From the NCBI RefSeq assembly GCF_014648775.1, contig NZ_BMRT01000005.1:1-64000 (forward strand): 64,000 nucleotides of DNA, given 5' to 3'. This document shows positions 1 through 8,183 of the stretch, in pieces. Position numbers and translations under genes: made by a program. The DNA comes from Streptomyces abikoensis. Its GTDB lineage: Bacteria; Actinomycetota; Actinomycetes; Streptomycetales; Streptomycetaceae. Position 1 is the first letter of the stretch, and every line of letters begins with the position of its first letter. Under the pieces are notes generated by a model that was not told the DNA's origin, did no database searches, and saw nothing but the letters and a program-made list of their open reading frames with translations.

Positions 1-801
1 GAGGAGCTCGGCTACGACGACCCGGCGGTACGTGGTCACTCCTTCGAGTTCCGGATCAACGGCGAGGACCCGGGCCGTAACTTCCTGCCCGCCCCCGGCA
101 CCGTCACCACCTTCACCCCGCCGACGGGTCCGGGTGTGCGGCTGGACGCGGGTGTGGAGTCCGGCAGCGTCATCGGCCCCGCCTGGGACTCCCTCCTCGC
201 CAAGCTGATCGTCACGGGTGCGACCCGTGAGCAGGCGCTGCAGCGGGCGGCGCGTGCGCTGGCGGAGTTCCAGGTCGAGGGCATGGCCACCGCCATCCCC
301 TTCCACCGCGCCGTGGTCACCGACCCCGCCTTCACCAGCGACCCCTTCCACATCCACACCCGCTGGATCGAAACCGAATTCACCAACACCATCCCGCCCT
401 TCACCGGCGCCGCCGCCGAGGAGGAAGAGGAACTCGGCCGCGAGACGGTCGTGGTCGAGGTGGGCGGCAAGCGCCTCGAGGTCTCCCTCCCGTCCTCGCT
501 CGGGATGACCCTGGCCCGTACCGCCGCCGCGGGCGGTGCCAAGCCCAAGCGCCGCGCCGCCAAGAAGTCCGGCTCCGCCGCCTCCGGCGACAGCCTGGCC
601 TCGCCGATGCAGGGCACGATCGTCAAGGTCGCGGTCGAAGAGGGCCAGCAGGTCAACGAGGGCGACCTCGTCGTGGTCCTGGAGGCCATGAAGATGGAGC
701 AGCCCATCAACGCCCACCGCTCCGGCACGATCAAGGGGATCACCGCCGAGGTCGGCGCGTCCGTCTCCTCCGGCGCCGTGATCTGCGAGATCAAGGACTG
801 A
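1..801 (+). CDS. accA2: acyl-CoA carboxylase alpha subunit, 5' truncated by window edge
   Basis: This is the C-terminal 266 residues of the biotin carboxylase plus biotin carboxyl carrier subunit that carboxylates biotin for acetyl/propionyl-CoA carboxylase (malonyl- and methylmalonyl-CoA supply). The frame is open from base 1, beginning EELGYDDPAVRGHSFE, the end of the carboxylase ATP-grasp part with its conserved RINGEDP. A low-complexity Ala/Lys linker leads to a carrier domain (LASPMQGTIVKV) with the biotinylation motif EAMKMEQP; the biotinylated lysine codon is 691-693. The symbol follows the recalled S. coelicolor order (SCO4921). The real start lies outside the window. Confidence 0.93.
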   Translation, partial: EELGYDDPAVRGHSFEFRINGEDPGRNFLPAPGTVTTFTPPTGPGVRLDAGVESGSVIGPAWDSLLAKLIVTGATREQALQRAARALAEFQVEGMATAIPFHRAVVTDPAFTSDPFHIHTRWIETEFTNTIPPFTGAAAEEEEELGRETVVVEVGGKRLEVSLPSSLGMTLARTAAAGGAKPKRRAAKKSGSAASGDSLASPMQGTIVKVAVEEGQQVNEGDLVVVLEAMKMEQPINAHRSGTIKGITAEVGASVSSGAVICEIKD

Positions 802-980
802 GCCAAGGACCGATCCGAGGGCTGATCCGGGGCGTTCCCCGGTCCGCCGCCGCCCACGGGCCCCGCCGCACCGGCCGGGGCCCGTGGGCGTTCGTCGTCC
901 GGGGCCCCCGGCGGCCTGGCATCCTTGACTGACGGGGGAACGAGGGACTGACGGGGACTGTGATCGGGAGGACGGACGGA

Positions 981-1568
981 ATGGCGACCGACGCGGCGCA
1001 GACGTCACCACGACCCATGCGCGCGGACGCCCGGCGCAACTACGAGCGGCTGCTCACGGAGGCCCGGACGGCGTTCACCGAGAACGGGACGGACGCCTCG
1101 CTGGAGGACATCGCCCGGCGGGCCGAGGTGGGCATCGGCACCCTCTACCGGCACTTCCCCAATCGCACGGCGCTGATGAGCGCGGTGTTCCAGGGCGAGG
1201 TGGACGGCATCCTCGCACGCTCGCGCGAGCTGCTGGCGGCTCCCGAGCCCTGCCGGGCGCTGGTCGCCTGGCTGCGGGCCATCGTGGCGCACGCCAGCAC
1301 CTATCGCGGTCTCTCCCGGGCGCTGATGGCCGCGCAGACGGACGAGGGCTCCGCCATGTCGCGGTGCAGCCTGCCGCTGCGCGAGGCGGGCCGCGCGCTG
1401 CTCGCCCGTGCCCAGCGGTCCGGCGCCATCAGCCCCGACGTGGACATCGTGGACCTGATGCAGCTGACGAACGCCATCGCGCTGGCGGCCGAACAGTCCC
1501 CGGACGACCCGGAGTTGGCCGACCGCCTGCTCACGCTCACCCTGACCGGGCTAAAAGCCCGGCCGTAG
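981..1568 (+). CDS. TetR family transcriptional regulator
   Basis: A 195-residue TetR-type repressor. The N-terminal helix-turn-helix spans roughly residues 15-62 (ARRNYERLLTEARTAF, then SLEDIARRAEVGIGTLYRHF, the family recognition-helix signature). The remaining helices form a ligand domain resembling the SbtR-like C-terminal group, with no recognisable ligand. The ATG at 981 is preferred over the GTG at 960 because GGAGGA lies about 9 bases before it. The gene stands alone between the carboxylase and a convergent DeoR gene, so its target is not evident from context. Confidence 0.88.
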   Translation: MATDAAQTSPRPMRADARRNYERLLTEARTAFTENGTDASLEDIARRAEVGIGTLYRHFPNRTALMSAVFQGEVDGILARSRELLAAPEPCRALVAWLRAIVAHASTYRGLSRALMAAQTDEGSAMSRCSLPLREAGRALLARAQRSGAISPDVDIVDLMQLTNAIALAAEQSPDDPELADRLLTLTLTGLKARP

Positions 1569-1632
1569 CCTTCGCCGGGGAGAGCTCGCGGATCCCCGGT
1601 GCTCCTGCGGCCATGGGGGTCATCGGACCTGC

Positions 1633-2676
1633 CTACCGTCGGCGGGGTGCCAGGTCCGCCACCCGGGCCGTGGCCTGCTCGCCCAGGGAGACGGCGCTGC
1701 GCAGCTGGGTGCCCGGCGGCCCGCCCTGGACCGGGCCGGGCTGCTGGCCGTGGCCCAGCGGCAGGTTTCTGCGCTGGCCGGGCAGCGGGGGTACGTCCCG
1801 GCGGCGCGGGGACGCCGTGGGGACGTCCCCGTGGACGACGCCCGCCGCCGCCGGGCCGCTGCCCGCGCCCGGACCGGCCACCGAGATGTGGACGCCCTGG
1901 TCGGCCAGGGCCTGGAGCTCGGTGGCGGCCCGCTCGTCGTGGACGGGCGGCTCGTCGGTGACCAGCCGGGTGATCACATCGGTGGGCACGGTCTGGAACA
2001 TGGTGTCCGTGCCCAGTTTGGTGTGGTCGGCGAGGACGACGACCTCCGCCGCCGCCTGTACCAGCGCCCGGTCCACGCTCGCGGAGAGCATGTTGGACGT
2101 GGACAGCCCGCGCTCGGCGGTCAGCCCGCTCCCGGACAGGAAGGCCCGCGAGACCCGTAGCCCCTGGAGGGACTGCTCGGCCCCGCTGCCGACCAGCGCG
2201 TAGTTCGAACCTCTGAGCGTGCCGCCGGTCATGACGACCTCGACCCGGTTGGCATGGGCCAGGGCCTGGGCGACGAGCAGGGAATTGGTGACCACGGTCA
2301 GACCCGGTACGCGTGCGAGCCGGCGGGCCAGCTCCTGGGTGGTCGTACCGGCGCCGACGACGACGGCCTCGCCTTCCTCGACGAAGCTCGCCGCGAGATC
2401 GGCGATTGCCGTCTTCTCGGCGGTCGCTAGATGGGATTTCTGCGGGAAGCCGGACTCCCTGGTGAAACCGCCCGGCAGCACCGCACCGCCGTGCCGGCGG
2501 TCGAGCAGTCCTTCGGCCTCCAGCGCCCGCACGTCCCGCCGTACGGTCACTTCTGAGGTCTGGACGACGCGGGCGAGCTCACGGAGCGAAACCGCCCCGT
2601 TGGCCCGCACCATTTCGAGGATCAATTGACGACGTTCTGCAGCGAACACGAAACCGACAGTAACGCCAACGTCCAT
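1633..2676 (-). CDS. DeoR/GlpR family transcriptional regulator
   Basis: A 347-residue DeoR-type regulator. The N-terminal winged helix is clear (AAERRQLILEMV, SLRELARVVQTSEVTVRRDV, GLLDRRHGGAVLPGG). The middle is the sugar-phosphate-sensing DeoRC domain (VVVGAGTTTQELARRL, VVTNSLLVAQAL, LADHTKLGTD). The last 90 or so residues are a Pro/Gly/Arg-rich low-complexity tail that exceeds the usual 250-residue length. A GTG a few codons in, giving VFAAERRQL, is an equally plausible start. It lies at the edge of a nucleoside-salvage region, so it is a candidate regulator of the CTACGCGCGTAG operators found there; that link is inference. Confidence 0.88.
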   Translation of the reverse strand: MDVGVTVGFVFAAERRQLILEMVRANGAVSLRELARVVQTSEVTVRRDVRALEAEGLLDRRHGGAVLPGGFTRESGFPQKSHLATAEKTAIADLAASFVEEGEAVVVGAGTTTQELARRLARVPGLTVVTNSLLVAQALAHANRVEVVMTGGTLRGSNYALVGSGAEQSLQGLRVSRAFLSGSGLTAERGLSTSNMLSASVDRALVQAAAEVVVLADHTKLGTDTMFQTVPTDVITRLVTDEPPVHDERAATELQALADQGVHISVAGPGAGSGPAAAGVVHGDVPTASPRRRDVPPLPGQRRNLPLGHGQQPGPVQGGPPGTQLRSAVSLGEQATARVADLAPRRR

Positions 2677-2796
2677 CTGTTTTCAGCAGGTTGCAGCAAT
2701 TAACGGAAGTTGTCCGTAGTGCGACCCAAGAGGTGGTATAGGGAACCGGAACAAACCGCTCCCCCACCGCTCCCCCTGGGCCTTCCCCGGCCTTCC

Positions 2797-4245
2797 CTAC
2801 GCTTCGCGCTGCGTCTTCCTCGTGTGCAACTGCCGTGCCACCTCGGCGACCGACCCCGACAGGGACGGGTAGACGGTGAACGCGTTCGCGATCTGTTCGA
2901 CCGTCAGATTGTTGTCGACGGCGATCGCGATCGGATGAATGAGCTCACTCGCCCGCGGCGAGACGACCACACCACCGACGACGATGCCCGTGCCGGGGCG
3001 GCAGAACATCTTCACGAAACCGTCGCGAATGCCCTGCATCTTCGCCCGCGGATTGCGCAGCAGCGGAAGCTTGACGACCCGGGCGTCGATGAGACCGTTG
3101 TCGACATCGGCCTGGGTGTACCCGACCGTCGCAATCTCCGGATCCGTAAATACGTTCGCGGATACCGTCTTGAGATTGAGCGGCGCCACCGCGTCGCCCA
3201 GGAAGTGGTACATCGCGATGCGGCCCTGCATCGCCGCCACCGACGCCAGCGCGAACACACCGGTGCAGTCGCCGGCCGCGTAGACGCCGGGCGCGGACGT
3301 CCGCGAGACCTTGTCCGTCCAGATGTGCCCGGACTCCTGGAGCCGGACCCCGGCCTCCTCCAGCCCGATCCCCGCCGTGTTGGGAATGGAGCCCACGGCC
3401 ATCAGGCAGTGGGTACCGGTGATCACACGGCCGTCGGCCAGCGTGACCTCGACCCGGTCCCCCACCCGCTTGGCGGACTGGGCGCGCGAGCGCGCCATCA
3501 CGTTCATGCCGCGCCGCCGGAAGACGTCCTCCAGCACGGCGGCCGCGTCCGGGTCCTCGCCCGGCAGCACCCGGTCGCGGGAGGAGACCAGCGTCACCTT
3601 GGAGCCCAGCGCCTGGTAGGCACCGGCGAACTCGGCACCGGTCACACCGGAGCCCACCACGATCAGCTCTTCGGGCAGCTCGTCGAGGTCGTAGACCTGC
3701 GTCCAGTTCAGGATGCGCTCGCCGTCGGGCAGCGCGTCCGGGATCTCCCGGGGGTGGGCGCCGGTGGCGACCAGCACGGCGTCGGCGACCAGCGTCTCCT
3801 CGGTCCCGTCGGCGGCCGTCACGACCACCCGGCGCGAACCGTCCGGCGCCTGCTGCGGCTCCAGCCGCCCGCGCCCGCGCATCACACGGCCACCCGCGCG
3901 GGTCACCGAGGCGGTGATGTCATGCGACTGGGCCAGCGCGAGACGCTTCACACGACGGTTGACCTTGCCCAGGTCCACGCCCATCACACGCGCCGCCTGC
4001 TCCAGCGGCGGAGTGTCGTCGGCGACGATGATCCCCAGCTCCTCGTAGGAGGAGTCGAAGTTGGTCATCACTTCCGCTGTAGCGATAAGAGTCTTCGAAG
4101 GGACGCAGTCGGTCAGCACCGACGCCCCACCCAGACCGTCGCAGTCGACGACGGTCACCTCCGCGCCGAGCTGGGCAGCGACAAGCGCCGCCTCGTAGCC
4201 GCCGGGTCCGCCACCGATGATCACGATCCGAGTCACGTACTCCAT
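2797..4245 (-). CDS. lpdA: LpdA-like NAD(P)H quinone dehydrogenase (flavoprotein disulfide reductase family)
   Basis: A 482-residue two-dinucleotide-binding flavoprotein. The FAD motif is GGGPGGYEAALVAAQ near residue 10 and the NAD(P) motif is VVGSGVTGAEFAGAY near residue 175. A second FAD motif, YAAGDCTGVFALASVAAMQG, is near residue 310, followed by the dimerisation domain. The redox-active disulfide of lipoamide dehydrogenase is missing: the segment reads GLGGASVLTDCVPSK, with Ser where the first Cys should be. The C-terminal His-Glu pair is also lost (VYPSLSGS). This matches the Mycobacterium LpdA type, which reduces quinones rather than lipoamide. It lies 120 bp upstream of the DeoR gene on the same strand. 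Confidence 0.85.
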   Translation of the reverse strand: MEYVTRIVIIGGGPGGYEAALVAAQLGAEVTVVDCDGLGGASVLTDCVPSKTLIATAEVMTNFDSSYEELGIIVADDTPPLEQAARVMGVDLGKVNRRVKRLALAQSHDITASVTRAGGRVMRGRGRLEPQQAPDGSRRVVVTAADGTEETLVADAVLVATGAHPREIPDALPDGERILNWTQVYDLDELPEELIVVGSGVTGAEFAGAYQALGSKVTLVSSRDRVLPGEDPDAAAVLEDVFRRRGMNVMARSRAQSAKRVGDRVEVTLADGRVITGTHCLMAVGSIPNTAGIGLEEAGVRLQESGHIWTDKVSRTSAPGVYAAGDCTGVFALASVAAMQGRIAMYHFLGDAVAPLNLKTVSANVFTDPEIATVGYTQADVDNGLIDARVVKLPLLRNPRAKMQGIRDGFVKMFCRPGTGIVVGGVVVSPRASELIHPIAIAVDNNLTVEQIANAFTVYPSLSGSVAEVARQLHTRKTQREA

Positions 4246-4421
4246 TGTCCCGCACCCATCAAAGCGACTCCTTCCGGGGCCTCCTTAGCGCGATCCCTCC
4301 GTGATTCCTCCGCGAATCCCCTCCGAATCCCGAGCGAAACCCGCCAGAACGTTCGCGCGATCCTCCCTTCGAGATTGCCACCCCAAATGCCGTTCCGCCT
4401 CACTCCCGTACCCTCGGAACC

Positions 4422-4859
4422 ATGTCGCTCTACGCCGCGTACGCCGGCAACCTCGACGCGCGGCTGATGTCCCGCCGCGCCCCCCACTCACCGCTGCGCG
4501 GCACCGGCTGGCTCAACGGCTGGCGGCTGACCTTCGGCGGAGAGCAGATGGGGTGGGAGGGCGCGCTCGCCACGATCGTCGAAGCCCCCCGCTCCCAGGT
4601 CTTCGTCGCCCTCTACGACATCGCTCCGATGGACGAGGACTCGATGGACCGTTGGGAGGGTGTCGGCCTGGATGTCTACCGCCGGATGCGCGTCCGGGTG
4701 CACACTCTCGACGGAGAGGAGCCGGCGTGGGTCTACGTCCTCAACGGCTACGAGGGAGGGCTCCCCTCCGCCCGCTACCTCGGCGAGATCGCCGACGCCG
4801 CGGAATCGGCGGGCGCGCCCCACGACTACGTCATGGAACTGCGCAAGCGGCCCTGCTGA
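4422..4859 (+). CDS. gamma-glutamylcyclotransferase-like family protein
   Basis: A 145-residue single-domain protein of the gamma-glutamylcyclotransferase fold. It opens MSLYAAYAGNLDARLMSRR, the family substrate-loop signature (usually YFAYGSN.D), and continues with a Trp-rich strand (GTGWLNGWRLTF) and a VFVALYDI segment. The family cleaves gamma-glutamyl amides to 5-oxoproline. The actual substrate here cannot be read from sequence, and the catalytic Glu cannot be assigned with certainty. It is divergent from lpdA with a 176-bp gap and upstream of pnp on the same strand. Confidence 0.72.
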   Translation: MSLYAAYAGNLDARLMSRRAPHSPLRGTGWLNGWRLTFGGEQMGWEGALATIVEAPRSQVFVALYDIAPMDEDSMDRWEGVGLDVYRRMRVRVHTLDGEEPAWVYVLNGYEGGLPSARYLGEIADAAESAGAPHDYVMELRKRPC

Positions 4860-4943
4860 CGCCCACCGGGTATGTGCGGAAAGTGACGATTCCATCTCGT
4901 CGCAACGCACAAAGCAACAATCGGAACACCGTAACCAGCGACA

Positions 4944-4957
4944 TCTACGCGCGTAGG
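4944..4957. promoter_or_regulatory. nucleoside-regulon operator 1 (upstream of pnp)
   Basis: TCTACGCGCGTAGG, containing the perfect 12-bp palindrome CTACGCGCGTAG at 4945-4956. It lies 25 bp before the pnp start. A -10-like TACCCT (4969-4974) ends 7 nt before the GTG, so the site would overlap the -35 region and the transcript may be leaderless. The same palindrome occurs before deoC, add and the nucleoside ABC operon, and degenerately before the BMP gene. Confidence 0.75.
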
Positions 4958-4981
4958 CCAAGAGCGGCTACCCTCGTCCGC

Positions 4982-5803
4982 GTGAACGCTTCTGTAACCC
5001 CCGACATCCAGGCCGACCCGTACGCCGCGGCGGACGCCGCCGCCGCCCGTCTCCGCGAGCTCACGGGCGCCGAGACCCACGACGTCGCCCTGGTCATGGG
5101 CTCCGGCTGGGTCCCCGCCACCGACGCCCTCGGCACCCCCGAGGCCGAGTTCCCGGTGACCGAGCTCCCCGGTTTCTCCGCCGCAGCCGTCGCGGGCCAC
5201 GCGGGCACGGTCCGCTCCTACAAGGTCAACGACAAGCGCGCGCTCGTCTTCCTCGGCCGTACGCACTACTACGAGGGCCGCGGTGTCGCCGCCGTCGTCC
5301 ACGGCGTCCGCACCTCCGTGGCCGCCGGCTGCAAGACCGTCGTCCTCACCAACGGCTGCGGCGGTCTCCGCGACGGCATGCGCCCCGGCCAGCCGGTGCT
5401 GATCAGCGACCACATCAACATGACGGCGACCTCGCCGATCGTCGGCGCCAACTTCGTCGACCTCACCGACCTGTACTCCCCCCGTCTGCGCGCCCTGTGC
5501 AAGGAGGTCGACGCCAGCCTGGAGGAGGGCGTCTACGTCCAGCTCCCCGGCCCGCACTACGAGACCCCCGCCGAGATCAAGATGGTCCGCACCCTCGGTG
5601 GCGACCTCGTCGGCATGTCCACCACCCTCGAGGCCATCGCGGCCCGCGAGGCGGGCGCCGAGGTCCTGGGCATCTCCCTGGTGACCAACCTCGCCGCGGG
5701 CATGACCGGTGAGCCCCTCAACCACGAAGAGGTCCTCGAGGCCGGTCGCGACGCCGCCGCCCGCATGGGGTCCCTGCTCGCGCAGGTCCTGCCCAAGCTC
5801 TGA
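4982..5803 (+). CDS. purine-nucleoside phosphorylase
   Basis: A 273-residue trimeric-type purine nucleoside phosphorylase, cleaving (deoxy)inosine and (deoxy)guanosine with phosphate to base plus (deoxy)ribose-1-phosphate. Diagnostic segments are the phosphate loop VMGSGW, GRTHYYEG, the family signature GPHYETPAEI (about residue 190) and VTNLAAG with the base-contacting Asn. The GTG at 4982 is chosen because homologous sequence starts about there and a -10-like hexamer ends 7 nt upstream. Its operator places it in the same candidate regulon as deoC, add and the importer; its product feeds the downstream phosphosugar mutase. Confidence 0.93.
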   Translation: MNASVTPDIQADPYAAADAAAARLRELTGAETHDVALVMGSGWVPATDALGTPEAEFPVTELPGFSAAAVAGHAGTVRSYKVNDKRALVFLGRTHYYEGRGVAAVVHGVRTSVAAGCKTVVLTNGCGGLRDGMRPGQPVLISDHINMTATSPIVGANFVDLTDLYSPRLRALCKEVDASLEEGVYVQLPGPHYETPAEIKMVRTLGGDLVGMSTTLEAIAAREAGAEVLGISLVTNLAAGMTGEPLNHEEVLEAGRDAAARMGSLLAQVLPKL

Positions 5804-5819
5804 CCTTGATCCCATCCGT

Positions 5820-5925
5820 GCCGGGGGCGCCCTTCGCGCCTCCGGCGCTGGTGTTTCCGCGCCTTCGGCGCGGCTCTACCCCACCCACCCGCCCGATTGC
5901 CCGGCAATGGCCGGAGCCGACGCCG
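5820..5925 (-). repeat. copy A of a two-copy intergenic repeat flanking the phosphosugar mutase
   Basis: The reverse complement contains GGGCAATCGGGCGGGTGGG, then GGGGTAGAGCCGCGCCG and AGGCGCGG (a GC hairpin). This clearly resembles 8066-8131, which reads GGGTAATCGGGCGGGCGGGC, GGGGTAGAACCCGCGCCG and CAGGCGCGGG in the opposite orientation. It occupies the first third of the 354-bp gap between pnp and the mutase gene. I saw no further copies in the window. Confidence 0.6.
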
Positions 5926-5974
5926 GCAGGGGCGGGTGAAGGCCCCACCGGCCCGCGGACGCCGTACGACGGGA

Positions 5975-6104
5975 GGGGCCGGGGCGGGACGGACCCCGGC
6001 AGGGGCGTAAAGCGTTATTTGCGGCGACGTGCCGGGTTCGCTGTTCCGTTGACCCCGGGCCGTAAATAATGCAGCCCCAGAGGGGTCCGTCCCGCCCCGG
6101 CCCC
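5975..6104. repeat. long nested inverted repeat before the phosphosugar mutase
   Basis: The outer arms 5975-5997 and 6082-6104 are a perfect 23-bp inverted repeat (GGGGCCGGGGCGGGACGGAC plus CCC, and its complement) separated by 84 bp. Inside, GCGTTATTTGCGG (6012-6024) and CCGTAAATAATGC (6060-6072) pair over 11 of 13 positions and form AT-rich islands in a very GC-rich context. The structure ends 53 bp before the mutase start. It could be a folded leader RNA, a terminator-like element or a remnant of a small palindromic element; the sequence does not decide. Confidence 0.7.
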
Positions 6105-6157
6105 GGCCCACCCCGCACGGCGGGCGCACCGCACCCCGAAACCTCCGGAGGAAAAAC

Positions 6158-7843
6158 GTGGAGCGAGACCTCATCGCACAGGCCCGGACCTGGCTCGCCG
6201 AGGACCCCGACCCCGAGACCCGCGACGAGCTCGCCAAGCTCATCGACGCCGGCGACGTCGCCGAGATCGGCACCCGCTTCGCCGGCACCCTGCAGTTCGG
6301 CACCGCCGGTCTCCGCGGTGAGCTCGGCGCCGGCCCCATGCGCATGAACCGCACCGTCGTCATCCGTGCCGCCGCCGGGCTCGCCGCGTACCTGAAGAAG
6401 CAGGGCCACACCGGTGGCACCGTCGTCATCGGCTACGACGCCCGCCACAAGTCCGCCGACTTCGCGCTGGACACCGCCGCCGTCATGGTCGGCGCGGGCC
6501 TCAAGGCCGCGCTGCTGCCGCGGCCCCTGCCCACGCCCGTCCTCGCCTTCGCCATCCGCCACCTCGGCGCGGTCGCCGGCGTGGAGGTCACGGCCAGCCA
6601 CAACCCGCCGCGCGACAACGGCTACAAGGTCTACCTGGGCGACGGCTCCCAGATCGTGCCGCCCGCCGACGCCGGCATCGCCGCCGAGATCGCCGCGATC
6701 GCCAGCCTGAACGACGTCCCGCGCCCGTCCGAGGGCTGGGAGGTCCTCCGCGAGGAGGACGTCGTCGACGCCTACCTGGCGCGCACCGACGCCGTCCTCA
6801 CCGACGGCTCCGCCCGTGACGTCCGCGTCGTCTACACGCCCATGCACGGCGTGGGCCGCTCCGTCCTGACCGCCGCGTTCGCCCGCGCCGGCTTCCCGGA
6901 GCCCGTCGTCGTCGCCGAGCAGGCCGAGCCGGACCCGGACTTCCCGACGGTGGCCTTCCCCAACCCGGAGGAGCCGGGCGCGATGGACCTCGCCTTCGCG
7001 ACGGCCCGCGCGGCCGCGGAGGCGGGCGGCGCGCCCGACATCATCATCGCCAACGACCCCGACGCCGACCGCTGCGCCGTGGCCGTGCCGGACCCCGACA
7101 ACGTCGAGGGCTGGCGGATGCTGCGCGGCGACGAGGTCGGCGCGCTGCTGGCCGAGCACCTGGTGCACAAGAGCGCGCGGGGCGCGTTCGCGACGACGAT
7201 CGTCTCGTCCTCGCTGCTGTCCCGCATCGCGGCGGGCGCGCCGGACGCGTCGTACGAGGAGACCCTCACCGGCTTCAAGTGGCTCGCCCGCGTGGACAGC
7301 CTGCGCTACGCCTACGAGGAGGCGCTGGGCTACTGCGTCGACCCGGAGGGCGTGCGCGACAAGGACGGCATCACGGCCGCGCTGCTCGTGGCCGAGCTGG
7401 CGGCCGAGCTGAAGCAGTCGGACCGGACGCTGAGCGACCTCCTCGACGATCTGGCGGTCGAGCACGGGCTGCACGCCACGGACCAGCTGTCGGTGCGGGT
7501 GCAGGACCTGTCGCTGATCGCGTCGGCGATGCGCCGACTGCGGGAGGCGCCGCCGGTGGTCCTGGCCGGGCTGCACGTCATCTCCGCCGAGGACCTGTCC
7601 AAGGGCACGGAGTCGCTGCCGCCGACGGACGGCCTGCGGTACGCCCTGGCGGGCGACGAGGCGGGGACGGTGTCGGGGGCGCGGGTCATCGTGCGGCCGA
7701 GCGGTACGGAGCCGAAGCTGAAGTGCTACCTGGAGGTCGTGGTGCCGGTGGCTTCGGCGGCGGCGCTGGCCGACGCGCGCCGGCACGCGGGCGAGGTGCT
7801 GGCGGGCATCAAGACGGACCTGTCGCGGGCGGCGGGCATCTGA
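6158..7843 (+). CDS. phospho-sugar mutase (phosphoglucomutase/phosphomannomutase superfamily; possible phosphopentomutase)
   Basis: A 561-residue alpha-D-phosphohexomutase. Visible are the N-terminal LQFGTAGLRGELGAGPMRMN, the catalytic phosphoserine loop TASHNPPRDNGYKVY (about residue 148), the metal loop NDPDADRCAV (about residue 298), the sugar loop GFKWLA and the C-terminal phosphate loop RPSGTEPKLKCYLEV. The GTG start follows a strong CCGGAGGA. Length and the FGTAGLRG signature resemble the PGM2-like branch, which includes phosphopentomutases. Its place between pnp and deoC suggests conversion of (deoxy)ribose-1-phosphate to the 5-phosphate, since no deoB-type enzyme is visible here. That function is inference; annotation pipelines usually say phosphomannomutase. 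Confidence 0.9.
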   Translation: MERDLIAQARTWLAEDPDPETRDELAKLIDAGDVAEIGTRFAGTLQFGTAGLRGELGAGPMRMNRTVVIRAAAGLAAYLKKQGHTGGTVVIGYDARHKSADFALDTAAVMVGAGLKAALLPRPLPTPVLAFAIRHLGAVAGVEVTASHNPPRDNGYKVYLGDGSQIVPPADAGIAAEIAAIASLNDVPRPSEGWEVLREEDVVDAYLARTDAVLTDGSARDVRVVYTPMHGVGRSVLTAAFARAGFPEPVVVAEQAEPDPDFPTVAFPNPEEPGAMDLAFATARAAAEAGGAPDIIIANDPDADRCAVAVPDPDNVEGWRMLRGDEVGALLAEHLVHKSARGAFATTIVSSSLLSRIAAGAPDASYEETLTGFKWLARVDSLRYAYEEALGYCVDPEGVRDKDGITAALLVAELAAELKQSDRTLSDLLDDLAVEHGLHATDQLSVRVQDLSLIASAMRRLREAPPVVLAGLHVISAEDLSKGTESLPPTDGLRYALAGDEAGTVSGARVIVRPSGTEPKLKCYLEVVVPVASAAALADARRHAGEVLAGIKTDLSRAAGI

Positions 7844-7897
7844 CGCCTGTGGGGGTGGGTCGGGGTCGGGGCGGGGCGGACGGGCCCTTCCGGGGCT

Positions 7898-7984
7898 GAG
7901 CTCTTCGCGGCCCCTGGTATCACGGTGCCGGTTGCCCCGCCCGTGTCACCAGCGGCGAAGAGCTCCTTACGCCCCTACCAGGGC
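7898..7984. terminator. paired inverted repeats downstream of the phosphosugar mutase
   Basis: GAGCTCTTCGC (7898-7908) and GCGAAGAGCTC (7955-7965) are perfect complements, and CCCTGGTA with TACCAGGG (about 7912-7982) forms a second interleaved pair. Together they sit just after the mutase stop, in the 340-bp gap before the convergent membrane-protein gene. There is no T-tract, so a terminator role is only likely by position. Confidence 0.45.
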
Positions 7985-8065
7985 CCATCCACCCCACCCC
8001 GCCCCCTCACGTCACCCCAGCCGTGGGTACCCCAGGGAAGCCCCCGACCCCCGCCCCCTACCCGG

Positions 8066-8131
8066 TGCAATCCGGCTCCGGGTAATCGGGCGGGCGGGCG
8101 GGGTAGAACCCGCGCCGCAGGCGCGGGCACC
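8066..8131 (+). repeat. copy B of the intergenic repeat flanking the phosphosugar mutase
   Basis: Inverted relative to copy A (5820-5925). The shared core is the GGG(C/T)AATCGGGCGGG block followed by GGGGTAGA and a CCGCGCCG/AGGCGCGG hairpin. It lies in the 340-bp non-coding stretch after the mutase, and nothing else is recognised there beyond the inverted repeats listed separately. Confidence 0.55.
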
Positions 8132-8183
8132 CCCCACCGGGGGCACCCGGAAAGTCCACGGAACCCCGCGCGGGAGGCGCCCG

